Made by a program: the position numbers and the translations under genes
Shown here: one piece after another, positions 46,444 to 57,808 of the stretch
Layout of the letters: each line of letters opens with the position of its first letter
Position numbering within the stretch: position 1 is the first letter of the stretch
Notes under the pieces: generated by a model
Told to the model about the DNA's origin: nothing
Databases searched by the model: none
Seen by the model: the letters and a program-made list of their open reading frames with translations, nothing else
NCBI GenBank assembly: GCA_019787685.1
Contig: JAHNUO010000003.1
Coordinates: forward strand, 2,046,001-2,110,000
Length of the DNA: 64,000 nt
Direction of reading: 5' to 3'
Origin: Chiua virens
Taxonomy: Eukaryota; Basidiomycota; Agaricomycetes; Boletales; Boletaceae

Positions 46444-47497
46444 GATCTAATTGATTTAGGGACTACAAGAGCAGTTGAGATCTGCCGTGATACTGGTGAG
46501 TCAGAAAGTATGATCAAGCGGGAACGGGTTGATTAAGACTCATACTTCTATCCGGGGGCCCGCTTTAATCATCGGCGAGGCCAACTCGTGGCTGACTGCC
46601 ACAAAGCCAAGATAGGTAACTTTGGGGTTCGCGAAGTATCTTTGGTGTACGTCATGGCCAACTTGCAGTGTAATTCTCACACAGGTTTACGGTACGGGAC
46701 CCGACAATTACCGACGCCGGCATGTGGATCCTTCTGCCAGTCCGTATATTGCTGTTAAATGCTGTGGAAGGAGGGAGCTGTATAGCCCAGAGCAGGAGAT
46801 AAGTATTGAATATATCATAAATAGAACCGGCGGGACCGGTTAGATTATCCATCGGCTAGAAAGCCTAGAAAGGTCGTACTACGATTAAAATGTCCTTTTC
46901 AATTCAGGGGTACTACTACGTAGCCCATCCATCCTCCCTTGTCTGAAGACCATTTCGTTGTGAGGTGTCTTGAGGTGTGACTATTCGAAGGCAGTTTGAA
47001 TCTTCCTCGTCATGCACTGCCAGTTTCCTGCCAGCTCGTCATTCTCCCCGATCTTCCGAATCCATCACCCAAAATTGATCGGCCTTGCAAGTACCGAATG
47101 CACACCCAGCTAACTACGAAATAATAACAGTTACATGGATCAATACTTATTACTCACAGATACTGACGACCTCTAGTGTGCTCCATGAATGATGATACAG
47201 CGTTCTGCGTCGTTTACGAAGGTTTCGCTTGGCAGTCTCCCTTTGCAATAGTGACTTCCTGCGACTCAGTCGCCGTCACGAAATGTTGCAGTGTCTACGA
47301 CACTTTTCAGACAACACACCGGCATGCCACCGTTTACTTCCAATTTTCCATTTTTAATCCAAAATCGTATAATTAATCACCCAGAAAATTTATCTACCAA
47401 GTGGAAAGTGAATTTCTGGTAAAGCGTCACGGTCTTCATATTTTGCAACCTGGTCACTACTATATCATTGAACGGATCTGGAACATAGGTCGATCGG
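46444..47497. other. Intergenic region, no supported gene
   Basis: About 1 kb, AT-rich in its second half, with only short open frames. It should hold the promoter of paralog 2 and the 3' flank of the GTPase copy D remnant. Confidence 0.4.
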
Positions 47498-49140
47498 CTA
47501 ATTCATGCGCGCTGGCGAAGACTCCGCGGGAGATCGTGCCAGTGTGTTCGAGGTGCTCGGTCTTGACTCCTGAACGTCCTCCCATACACCAAATGTCGTC
47601 AATATGTCCTGCTCAGAGGTACTGATGGACGGTTCATTCTCTTTGCCAACACTGTCTGGTTTCGTCCACGCTGGAAATGTGGTCAAACTCGACATGTCCA
47701 AGCCGCGTGACCTTGTGAAGAGCTGCCCATTCCTTGTGAGCTTCACTTTCCTGCAGTCAATACAGCGATCGCCGATCAGGTATCGCAAGCCGTGTCCGTG
47801 CCAATTCGACATCGAGACATGCGGTCGTGGGCCAGTATGCAACTGCTAACTCCATCCTTAGCCTCGGTTCCGGCCTCGGCTCCGCCTAGAGCGCGTTTCC
47901 ACCATTCCTCCGCAGAAGATTGATCTGAAGCTCCAACGACTACGACGATCTGTGGCGAGAGGTCGCCGCTGTAAGTGGCATTGAAGTGCTCCCATTGGAA
48001 TTTGACGGATTCTAGCCTCTGTATCTTCCATTCTTACGCAAAAGATAAGGAGGTCTGCGCCGCGCTTAATGGCCGTGACCTTCTTGACCTCTGCGTCTGT
48101 GTCTCCAACGGGCATCTGTCCTCGCGGGACTTGGGAGACGCGAAATAAACCTTCGGGCATACGTTTCATGCCCTCTTCGAATGGGAATTTGCTCGGCGAT
48201 GAGCCCGTCGAGATTGATAGCGGATTGCGGAAGCTAACTGGATTCAGGGAGAAGGAGATCCGGATAGGATTTTGGAAGGAGACGGAGCGTCCTCCGGGTT
48301 AACAGGCCATCAGCGCCGCCTCGGGACACGTCACACACGATGATGGTGGGTATGTGTTCACTGGAGCCATCCTTTGGAGACAACATGGCGCGGATATCCT
48401 GAAAATGCGGTTTCAACCCAGCTGCGCTCTGGTGGGTTCCATTGCTGAGCGCGACATGCGTTGGTGATCATTCTGATCACGACCTCCCTAGAATCCTCCC
48501 GTCGTTTCTTGAGAATGGCGTTCTCGACGGAAGGTTCTATCGTCGTCACGCAAGCGTGACCTGTCAAAGTGCATTTTAAACGAGGAGAACTGAGCCTCGT
48601 TACTGGACCACCACGTCTCCATCTTGCCCTCTTGGTTCTCGAGGCCGGTGATTACGATAGCGATGGGGACTTTCCTCCTGCATATCGCGGAATAGAAGAC
48701 GTGGTAATTCATGAGCAGTGCGGACTTGACGCGCGTTCCACGCACGCAATATATGAGTAAATCGACGCCAGTGGTTCTTTGTGAGTTCGTGGAGGAGCAA
48801 TTTGAGATACGCCTCTGCCTTCTCCGCAGGGACCGCGCCTTCGCTCCCCTCGTCCAACCCTGCCGTGTCCCATATAGCAAAGCGCTGAGTTCCTAGATTC
48901 AACATATGTCGTTGATATTCGAGCGTGCATCCGAGGGCACCGCTGGAGGTTTTGCAGACCCTTCTGCCAGCAATCAAATTGATGAGGGAGCTTTTTCCCA
49001 CACCACTTTCCCCAAAGATGACGACGTTTTTGGTGGTATCGGGACCGTCCTGTTCTGCTTAGTGGAGGTTGAACTTCACGATGACGGCAATACTCACTAG
49101 AGATAGCTCAGAGCTTTCAGGATTGTCTTCGTGGATGTCA
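47498..49140 (-). pseudogene. P-loop GTPase family copy D (two-module subfamily), heavily frameshifted
   Basis: Homology to copy B runs the whole length but in changing frames. A likely short 5' exon (TVDIHEDNPESSELSL, ending at a gtgagt donor near 49098) precedes AEQDGPDTTKNVVIFGESGVGKSS. DTAGLDEGSEGAVP and LLHELTKN follow. Shifts occur after KN (about 48770), after KMHFD (about 48565), after ETAF (about 48402), after GLLT (about 48297), near VKFQWEHF (about 48015) and again past 47870. Recognisable pieces include TGLENQEGKMETWW, GHACVTTIEP, IKRGADLLIFCV, YSGDLSPQIVVVVGASD and SAEEWW. Near the end DILTTFGVWEDV matches DLLTNWGVWEHV of copy B. Six or more single-base shifts cannot be introns, and surrounding genes read cleanly, so this is a genuine decayed copy. 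It sits head to head with copy E. Confidence 0.88.
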
Positions 49141-49920
49141 ACGGTCTGGCAACTTGTGTTACTGCGCGAGGGTACTTTAATCGGAGGAGATCATACCCTT
49201 CGCCTCAACACTTGCATGTGGGTAACGTTTGAGTTGTGTTCTAGCCTTGGGAACTGACCCCAGGCTCACTGGCTGGTGGGTGACAATGATGCTCGACGGT
49301 GTTGAGGTCCTGACTCGGATGCTCTAACAGGAGACGGAGGGCAGTCTATATCCTCTGCAGTTCACACAGGAACTGTTTCGCGCCAGACCTCAAGGTTTGG
49401 GCGTGTTGCGCCCGGAACCTGCTTTGACGCTCATTAACGGCTTGGTGTTTGATCGTTGCCGCAGAATCAAAGTTGTCTTATGGCACCTTCCCAGTGGCTA
49501 TATGATGGCCGTCCGGCACGCAGACATGCGACTGCCTCATGGTCAGGGGTTCTGGCGCCAGTTGCTTCCTGGATACGTCACTGACGGAGAAAAGCGAGAC
49601 TCACCCATTCAGCGTGTCCACAAAACCCTTATCGATTGGATGATATTTTGGTGGCATAGCCCTGGGATGACAAATGATTCTGATTATACCGTTTGAATAT
49701 CTGCGCGGGTTCAAAGCGGTGGATGGGAGAAGGAGATGACAGCCAGGCGTGATGTGTAGCCGCCCATGGCGGCTTTTTCTGTTCACAGCACCTGGGACGT
49801 CTTCCCTACCTGCCATCTACATGGTATCGTGCCGGCCTTCCTCGGTATAATACTCCTATAAATGCAACGGTGTTCGCATCCCCATCAAACTTACACCCCT
49901 TGTTCGCCACTCCCAACTTG
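49141..49920. other. Divergent region between GTPase copies D and E
   Basis: About 780 bases between two GTPase copies that face away from each other. Both promoters would lie here. The plus-strand open frame 49397-49696 has no recognised domain. A TATA-like cggtataata lies near 49845, about 75 bases before the copy E ATG. Confidence 0.4.
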
Positions 49921-50894
49921 ATGACCCCAATGGTGAGCCGTATAACCCTGGAGACTTCTCAAGTACTCACCCACCCCGATCAGGCGCGCCGGGAGATCCG
50001 CGGAGTGGACAACCCTCCAACTTATGAGGCTCAACGACGTCTGTCTCCCAACGTTCTCATTGTTGGGGAAACAGGCGTGGGGAAAAGCTCCGTCGTCAAC
50101 CTTATCGCTAGCGAAAATGTCGCGAAAGTGTCCTCTGGCGCGGGGGCTGCACCATGGACGCACAATCATACGATATCATCCTCCCAGACAGCCAAGGTCT
50201 CAGCCATCATATCCGTTTATTCGATACCGTCGGCCTAAACGAGCCGCAGTTTGGCAGAAACCAGTACCTCACGGCGATTGAGAATGCGAACACGCTCATT
50301 TGTCAGCTCCAGCGTACGGGTGGCATTCGGCTCCTCGTCTTCTGCATCCGTGGCGGCAGGATCACGGCGGTGATGCAAAACAATTACCACCTGTTTTGTG
50401 ACATCCTGTGTCAGAACCAGGTGCCGGTCGCGTTTGTCATCACAGGGTTGGAGAACGAGCCGTCAATGGAGGGGTGGTGGGAGACGAATGTGGGGCAGTT
50501 TGAGAAATATGGTCTTTCGTGTGCCTCGCACGCATGCATCACTGCGATCCGCGGATTAAACGACTGCTACGCGAGGAAGTACATCGACTCCCAGACGACG
50601 GTGCGGGCAATGCTCTTGGCGCATGTGACTGAGAACAGCACATCATGGCAGCCCGAGCGGACGGGATGGTTCATACATTTGGCGAGCAGGTTACTCAAGT
50701 GGTTAAGCCAGATCAGGAGCCGGAGTCGTCATGTGTTGACGGAGCAAGAGTTGACTCGACACCTTCAAGATAAGTGCAGGTTTTCTCGGACAGAGGCGGC
50801 TTACTTGGCGGGTAAGATATTGGCGAGGTGGCAAGAAAACCAGGGGCCCGATTTTGTGAAATCGGACGATGCCTCTTCGATTGACTCGTCGTAA
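49921..50894 (+). pseudogene. P-loop GTPase family copy E (single-module subfamily), one frameshift
   Basis: First ATG at 49921 (MTPM, directly followed by a possible intron 49933-49982 ending in cag). LSPNVLIVGETGVGKSS follows, then SENVAKVSSGAG. In a run of G near 50147 one base seems to be missing. The frame then resumes at CTMDAQSYDIILPDSQGL and stays open for 246 codons to the stop at 50894. DTVGLNEP (G3), GGIRLLVFCIRGG, NNYHLFCDILCQNQVP and TGLENEPSMEGWW follow. The C-terminal helical part (WFIHLASRLLKWLSQIRSRS, LTEQELTRHLQDKCRFS) is complete. With one more G the gene would be open throughout, so a sequencing or assembly slip in the G run is a serious alternative to a true pseudogene. 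It is the best reference for the full length of copies A and F. Confidence 0.65.
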
Positions 50895-51214
50895 GAACGG
50901 CGCAGTGGTATTAAGTAATTATATTGGAGAACTTATGCCTTTTTGTATTATTACTAGTACTGACCTAAGCATCACTGTAGTATAGACATGCGACACCTTG
51001 AATGTTTTACGTCGCCCTTCTGTGACAGATCCCAAGCGAATTATTAGGCCCCTGTAGAGATATTAAAGTACTGTAGGTGTTGCTCCCAAGAAGAATTAAT
51101 ATGGATCAGCCTCGCGTTGATGACTACAATACCCCGTAGCCCTCATACACGCATGTAAACCCAAGAATTGCCCACAGCAGCCGTCTGTCTAAAAAGCCCA
51201 CCCCTCCTCCCTCA
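50895..51214. other. Short intergenic region between copies E and F
   Basis: About 320 AT-rich bases with no open frame of note. The two GTPase copies lie in tandem on the same strand across it. Confidence 0.4.
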
Positions 51215-52197
51215 ATGACCATTTGCGCCTTTGCCCGTGAACGAATGCGCACTTACATCCCATTGAAGGCCAGTCGGTCACTCCCTAGTTTGAGAATTCC
51301 GAGCGTAAGCATCGAGTTTTCCCACGAGAGCATGGGGCTAACCTTTCTCGGCGCAAAGCTACCCATGCCCCAGGGCCCGCCGCCCCCTTACGATTCTAAA
51401 CCTCACAATGTCATCATCTTCGGGGAGACAGGGGTGGGGAAAAGCTCGGTGGTCAACCTGATCGCAGGGGGGGATCTAGCTAAAACGTCGCCGGACGCAA
51501 GTGCCTGCACGTTGACCTCCAACCCATATCACGTTGTTCTTCAAGGCGACCAGCCGTTCTGCCTCTGGGACACGGTCGGCCTGAACGAGCCGGAGATATC
51601 TCGCGAGGATTATCTTCGCGCCATCAAACAAGCGTACAAGCTGATCAAGGATCTCGAACGTACGGGAGGCGTGCATCTTCTCTTGCTATGCATGCGCGGC
51701 AGGATCACCAAGTCCGTGCAGCAAAATTACAAATTGTTCGCCAACGTGCTTTGTGAAAATAAGGTACCGCTCGCTGTCGTCATCACCAACTTGGAGAACG
51801 AGCCATGCATGGACCAATGGTGGACTGATAACAAGGAGGTGTTCCAGAGATACGGTATAGCTGCGCGCGGGCACGCATGCATCACTGGCAACCCTGGAAT
51901 CGACAATACCTTCCTTGGCAGATACGAAGAGTCCGGGAGGAAGATGCATCAGCTTCTCATGGACTTGGTGTTGCCGAACTGAAAACTCATGGAAGATGGA
52001 GTGGCGACCATGGTTCGTCAACTTGATGGGGAGAATTGATGAGGATCCTTCCTTTGCGGCATGGTCGACGCGACAATCCGACCAGCAAGGAATTGATGAG
52101 AAAATTGGTCAATGAGTGCGAATTTACGAAGAAAGATGCAGTTGAGATCGCGAGCTCCATTGAGGCGATGAGCCGCGAGCAGGGATGCCTGCCATGA
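51215..52197 (+). pseudogene. P-loop GTPase family copy F (single-module subfamily), frameshifted C-terminus
   Basis: An open frame of 255 codons runs from ATG at 51215. The better start may be the in-frame ATG at 51365 (MPQGPPPPYDSKPHNV), because copy A also begins with MPQ at the same distance from the P-loop. The G domain is intact: VIIFGETGVGKSS, LWDTVGLNEPEISRED, GGVHLLLLCMRG, VVITNLENEPCMDQWW. After MDLVLPN the frame ends at a stop (51982), while homology to copy E continues as WKMEWRPWFVNLMGRI in a second frame. A third frame from about 52070 holds KELMRKLVNECEFTKKDAVE, to a stop at 52197. So the C-terminal helical region is broken twice. A truncated but folded G domain could still be made. 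Confidence 0.72.
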
Positions 52198-53243
52198 AAG
52201 GTTTGATGTACTTAGTACAAGCTATAAGCGTGGTTGTCTAAATCAAGGGTCGTTTTTGTTCTGAGCCAAGCGGTCGTCATGTACCAGCTTAGCGCTCAGG
52301 TCCCTTGAAGGGACGAGTATCTCCGCTACTGTATAAATTACATTCTGGTTTCCGAGGGTTGACTTGGGAGAGTTGCCTCAAAAATAGCCTTGCTCCCATG
52401 CTAGCCAGATCGGCGGGCTCAAGGTGGTCTTTATGGTGACTGTAAGTAGTCGTCCCGAATAGAATCCGAGCTATTGCCCATGAAAGGTTGTTTCAACGTC
52501 ACCGTCTCGATCCTGACAAGATGCTACGATCCAATCGACCATATGCGTCAATGACCGCCTTTGTGCAATTGAAGCACTGACACTCATTGGTACCAACCCT
52601 GAAGCTTTGCAGAACGGCCGAGCGGGGAAAAGAAAAGATTGAAGATGTACTTATGTAGTAACGTCGGTGTTTCGGAATGTTTCTCCACCCCGCATCATTT
52701 CGTGACACATAACTGGCTCCTCGTGGTAGTCAACCGAAGGTGTTGTTTCACACCTTGACGGCATCCAGATCGATTATCTATGGACGCGGCCAACTTCAGC
52801 GATAACGGTGTCCAGCACGGCGGTACTAGGATCAACTTTTGGTTTCACGTCGTCGTCATTCCGCACGCTCTTCAAACATTTTCCACTCACAACCGACCGT
52901 CTCATGCTCGAAAAATCGTTCATTTTGAAAACCGATCGTTCAAGCGCCGAGTCGGTGCTACCATCCACCGAGCTCAGCGAGTATGTAAATCAATGTCATT
53001 TCCCACTGACATGTTCGAAATGCCATGTATTACCTGTAATGGACTAGTTAACTTACTTCTATCACACTCAATTAAGATTGTGTATTGCCCTTCCATTGCG
53101 GTCAGGCTGTTTGTTCGGACCATTCTTGCAAGTTGCCAGGGCCATTCAGTCGGAGTTGGGTAAACTCGTCAAGGCAGAATCTGCCTATATCACCGTGAGG
53201 TGATGTGGTGTGTGCCTTCGGCTTAGTTCCCCCACTTCCCATC
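52198..53243. other. Intergenic region before the P450
   Basis: About 1 kb with overlapping short frames on both strands (for example 52780-53163) that show no domain. It should contain the P450 promoter. Confidence 0.4.
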
Positions 53244-55566
53244 ATGTATCTTTCACCACTGTTTATAATCCCCTTCTGTGTTGTATTACTACTAGTGGCT
53301 CATCTGCGCAAGACCAGGAAGGTTGATAGTCAGCGTCTTCCCCCTGGACCACCGCCAACTCCCGTGCTAGGAAACGTCCGCGGAATCGATACTCGTTATC
53401 CTTGGAAGTCGTATGCCAAATGGGGCGAGGAATATGGTTCGTTCGTCCATAGCGTATTCCCTCGCGCAAGCTGATGAATACCTTCAGGTGGAATTATCTA
53501 TACTCGATTGTTGACCCAGGAAATCATCGTCATCAATTCTGAAAAGATCGCACAAGAGCTTCTTGACAGACGGTCTTACAATTACTCCAGTCGCCCTGCA
53601 AGTCTCATCCCTGTGAACGAACTGTAAGGGCATTTCGCCGTTCTCCGCCGTCGGTAGCCGAGTGATTTGGCGAACAGCCTTGGGACAGAATTCTCTTCGA
53701 TATTTTTACCATACGGTGACCGCTGGCGCCTTCACCGCCGATTTTTTCATCAAGCGTTCCATCTAAACGCAGCGCCGTCATTCCGTCCCTCCCAAATGCG
53801 AAAAGCGCATGATCTAATCATGCGTTTGGTAAGCAAGCCTCATGATTTCAGGGCACACATACAGACGTAAGACGATTTTGTATAAGTTCATCGGTTACGT
53901 TGACGATCGCTTCCTACAGCCTGAGTACCTCGACAATTATGTCGCTCGTGTACGACTACAACGCCTCAGGCGTAGATGATCCGATTGTGGCTCACGTTGA
54001 GCGTGCGACCAATATTGCAGTGAAGGAACTGCGACCCGAGTTGGCCGCTGTAATTGCGGCGTTCCCACTTTGTGAGTGTTTCGCGTGTGCGTTGTCAAAT
54101 AGATCGGGAAGTTTGACCGTTATTTCCGTCTGTGAACTAATCATCCTTACACCAGTGAGGTACCTTCCGGAATGGTTCCCAGGGGCGAATTTTAAACGCA
54201 GTGCCTTGATTTCCCGCAAGTCAATCACGCAATGGGTAGATGCACCTTTTGAATACGTGAAGAGGAGCATGGTTAGTAGCTCATCATCTGCAGCCAGTGA
54301 CGAAATTTCCATGACTAACGAGAGCGGAATACACTGTAGGCGGCAGGCACCGCCGCTCCGTCTATGGTGTCGGACGCCCTGTTGAGGATCCATGACAGAG
54401 CAGGCACAGAGGCAGAAGCTGCTGTTCTTGAAAATGCAGTGAAAGAAGCATGTGCCAGTGCCTACGCAGGTGAGTGAATAGCGCACAAAATACCTGACTG
54501 GGCTGTGTCTGAACCACGTGTGACTAGCTGCGTCAGAAACGGTACGAAGCCGACCTTTCAGACCAGAATCTTCCATTGATTACACTGCCCCTGACAGACA
54601 TGTACCACACTCTTGGTCTTCCTATTGGCAATGATTGTGTACCCTGACGTACAAGCACGGGCGCAAGCTGAAATTGACTCGGTCATCGGCGAAGGACTGG
54701 AAAGGCTACCTCACTGGAAGGATCGATCATCGCTCCCCTATGTTGAGGCTATAGTCAAAGAAACGTTGAGATGGCACCCGGCTGTGCCTCTCGGTAAGTC
54801 GAGTGGGTGCACTTGTAGGTGTAGGACTCACTTCATTCTAAGGTATTCCACACGCGACTGTGGACGATGACGTTTACGAAGGATACTACATTCCCAAGGG
54901 TCAGTCATTACTCCAGTGTTAAACGTATCACAAATCGTTTTTTCTTTATGTTTAGGAGCGACTGTGTTGGTGAACGCATGGTATGTCTCGAATGTTCTGA
55001 TTTCCCTTATCTGACGGACTGATCCCGGGCTTATAGGGCGATGTCCCAAGACCCGATCAAGTTCCCTGAACCAGAAAAATTTAAACCCGAACGTTTCATA
55101 CACGAGAACAGTCAATCTGTCGACGAACTCTCGTTTGCCTTTGGATTCGGTCGACGTATCTGGTACGTACGCACACGGGGTACACTCCTATCTCGTTCAG
55201 GGTTACTGATATCTATCTCCCCTTTTTTCTTTTCTTTCCATATTTAGTGTCGGAAGACACGTCGCAGACGCGTCCCTCTGGATCTCGATCGTTTCCTTAC
55301 TCGCCGTTTTTCGCTTCGAAGCGCCACCTTCGTGGGACCCGGGTCCGGACGGGATCAACGTCAAATGGACCGAGGGCATCACCACGTGCGTCGTATCTCG
55401 GATTTTCTAGTGATAGAGTTCCTGACGATTCGACATGTTTTCCTTTCTCTCTTTCCCCTTTTCCTCCAACAGGCACCCTGAAGACCTTCCCTGTGTGGTC
55501 AAGCCGCGGCACGAGCACTTGAACGCTGACTGGCTTGCCCATTTGATTGGGTTGTCGGAGTTGTGA
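53244..55566 (+). CDS. Cytochrome P450 monooxygenase
   Basis: A membrane-anchored haem-thiolate monooxygenase; the substrate cannot be read from sequence. ATG at 53244 begins MYLSPLFIIPFCVVLLLVAH, a single N-terminal membrane anchor. The proline hinge LPPGPPPTPVLGN follows. The C helix reads GDRWRLHRRFFHQAF. The I-helix site reads ASETTCTT instead of the usual AGxDT, split by a short intron. The K-helix E-x-x-R is ETLR in AIVKETLRWHPAVPL. The PERF-type motif is FKPERF, and the haem-binding loop FGFGRRICVGR has its Cys just after an intron. The C-terminus ends HLIGLSEL. At least ten introns are needed, all with plausible ends. All hallmark residues are present, so an active enzyme is likely. 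No other secondary-metabolism gene is seen next to it, so it does not look like part of a cluster. Confidence 0.9.
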
Positions 55567-56042
55567 TTTAAAGCTGGAACTGGAGCTATGAATATGCTGC
55601 TGGCCTCGCACTGGCGGGACCGGGTGCCCAGCCTCTGTACTATAAGTAACTGCTTCCAACGCTACGGGCTTTTTCTTTCATCTCTGTTTACCTCTCTTCC
55701 TCATGATCAGACACGCCTACGACGTAACTGAACGAATTTGAGAGAATGTACTACAGCTCCTGTCATGTCGATGAGGATTACGATTGTCACGCAGATGAAT
55801 ATAACGATATATATAGATTTAGGTCTAGTTTTTTAACAAATCATGAACGGTTTCGCTCTGCAAGTCCTACAAAGATCAATTCACTAAATGTTCAATTGTC
55901 GCAGGTCATTCCGAGTACAATATAATATACATGAAGGATATTTATGTAAAAAAAAAAGCGCTACCGAAGCCCCCAGCCAGAGCCACATGAATCATGGCAT
56001 TTCAAAAGATTCCAAAACAAAGGACGGTAACACTTGACTTGT
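55567..56042. other. Convergent 3' regions of the P450 and the Bax-inhibitor gene
   Basis: About 475 AT-rich bases between two genes that end toward each other. It includes an A-run near 55950. No gene seen. Confidence 0.45.
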
Positions 56043-57366
56043 TCAACGATCCTGAAGGTCATTCAGGAGACGAAGGATATTGATGACTACAGGCGGAGAG
56101 GTGAGTCTAGTTAGCACTGAGGTAACGCCGAGTTTAAACTTACAAAGGTTAACAAAACTGCGAATAAGGGTACTCAGCTTGCTGCCATGTGCCCAGATGA
56201 AACAAAAAAAACGTACTCAAGGTAGAGGCTGATGGCACCCAAAATGAATTCATCGGGGGACAGGCGCTTGGTGATGATGAACGTGTCATAGACAATGTAA
56301 CCACTGAAGAGCAAGCAAGCCCCGACGGAGTAAATGATGTCCATCGTCCGTCCGAATGGAATGAACATGTTGATCAGCCCAGCCATCACTGCGGAAGTAG
56401 GTGTCAGATCTAAGCAAGGTGGTCATCAGGATGTGTAACGTACTCAAGGCGATGAGGGCCCCGAATAGCCAAGGACCGAGTCCGGAGAAATCATACTACA
56501 GGTGATCGATCGGTATTATCAAATCAATTTTAGGCAAGCACTTACCTTGGATTGAAATGTGAAGAGCGTCAAGCCAAGGAAGACTCCTAAGGTGATCAAA
56601 CTGCCGGGAATTAATGAACTCGGCAAGCGGGAATAGCACGGTATACATACAGAGCTTGCAATACGATGACATTGTCGAAGAACGCGGTGAGTACTCCCAA
56701 AGTAAATGCTTCCATTGCAGTGAACGTGGCCAGTAATACGAAATTGAGAGGGTGGCTGTGACGCTTCCAGTATAGAAGACCCAGATTGATGAGAGTACCG
56801 AAGAGAGGGAGATAAATAGACCAAGTGCTGAAGGAGAATCAGCTATGCATCAGCGCACAGAGCACGAAGGTTTTGAACGTACTTCTGCATAATCCACATA
56901 ATCGCCGAAGGGGACTGTGAAATACCGCCAGCGACCAAGCAAGTGGCAAGCTTTTCCAGTATGGTTAGAAACCGTCACATGTGGGATGGAGAACTCGAAG
57001 ACACTTACGATTTGACAGACTTCGGAGACGGTGTAATTAAGCAAAGTTGTGGCACATATCGACAAACATACTCACATAGGATGGTGTATACCTTGCGAAT
57101 GAAGGCTGACCGAACTTCGGGGGAACTCTCAGAAACGGTGACACCGTACTATAATCACAGAGACGTGAGTATACAGGACGAAGTTCTCGAGTATTCTATA
57201 CCTTGAAGTCATCTGGAACGTCACCCTGTTCGGGTTGATCATAGAAGGCACCGCCTGGAGACCTGGCACGACCGAGCAGGGGGTCAGAGGGGCTAACCAA
57301 GGGCTTTGGAGAAGACCCGGTAGCCTGGTAGACTGGGGGAGGAAGTGGGTTTTGACTTGAGCTCAT
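56043..57366 (-). CDS. Bax inhibitor-1 / Lifeguard (TMBIM) family membrane protein
   Basis: Proteins of this family are multi-pass membrane proteins of the endoplasmic reticulum or vacuole that act as calcium leak channels and modulate stress-induced death (yeast Bxi1/Ybh3 is the fungal example). ATG at 57366 begins MSSSQNPLPPPVYQATGSSP, a Pro-rich cytosolic tail. The family's pre-membrane segment (VRSAFIRKVYTILCIQ...) and seven hydrophobic segments follow. These include NFVLLATFTAMEAFTLGVL, then ITLGVFLGLTLFTFQSKYDF. DIIYSVGACLLFSGYIVYDT with its conserved Asp, then FILGAISLYL, come next. The last exon gives INILRLLNDLQDR before the stop at 56043. At least six short introns. No defects noticed. 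The orientation is opposite to the P450. Confidence 0.88.
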
Positions 57367-57808
57367 TTGTGTATGGTGATAAGCGATGTTCAGGAGGACT
57401 CGGTCGGAATGACTTTTATTCACTGCGCGGCAAGGCTGAATCAGCAGGTAAGAGTGGCTGTGTTTCACTCTCCAAGTGAGCTTGATTTGGATCGCTCACA
57501 GCCTGTTAGTCGACCACCATCACCACCGCAGACATGAGAAAGTATTGGCACTGCTGCCTCGCTTAGCCCAACATCAGCTTCGCCATTGAACGTGGTACAA
57601 ATGAAAAATAGTGCCAGTGACAGATACTCAATACCCAACCCTTCTTTACCTCAGGGATCGCCCCTGCCTGTTGGCTCTATCTCCAGGTTTCTCCGCGTTG
57701 GCCTGTGGTTGTGGTTGTGGCGTAGGCGTCGTGTTCGAAGCGGAGTCGACACTGTTGGAGTCACTTCCGGAGCCCCCCTGGCTGTAATCTGGGCCTTGCA
57801 TGAATCGC
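57367..57808. other. Region between the Bax-inhibitor gene and the small secreted protein gene
   Basis: About 440 bases including GT-rich low-complexity sequence (gtggttgtggttgtgg near 57703-57719). The plus-strand frame 57586-57885 shows no domain. Confidence 0.4.

Noticed and set aside
6565..52197. All frameshifts explained by poor sequence quality
   Set aside because: NOG1, RPS0, the P450 and the chitin synthase read cleanly over many exons, and copy D has six or more lesions; however, the single-base cases in G-alpha, the methyltransferase and copy E remain open to this explanation.
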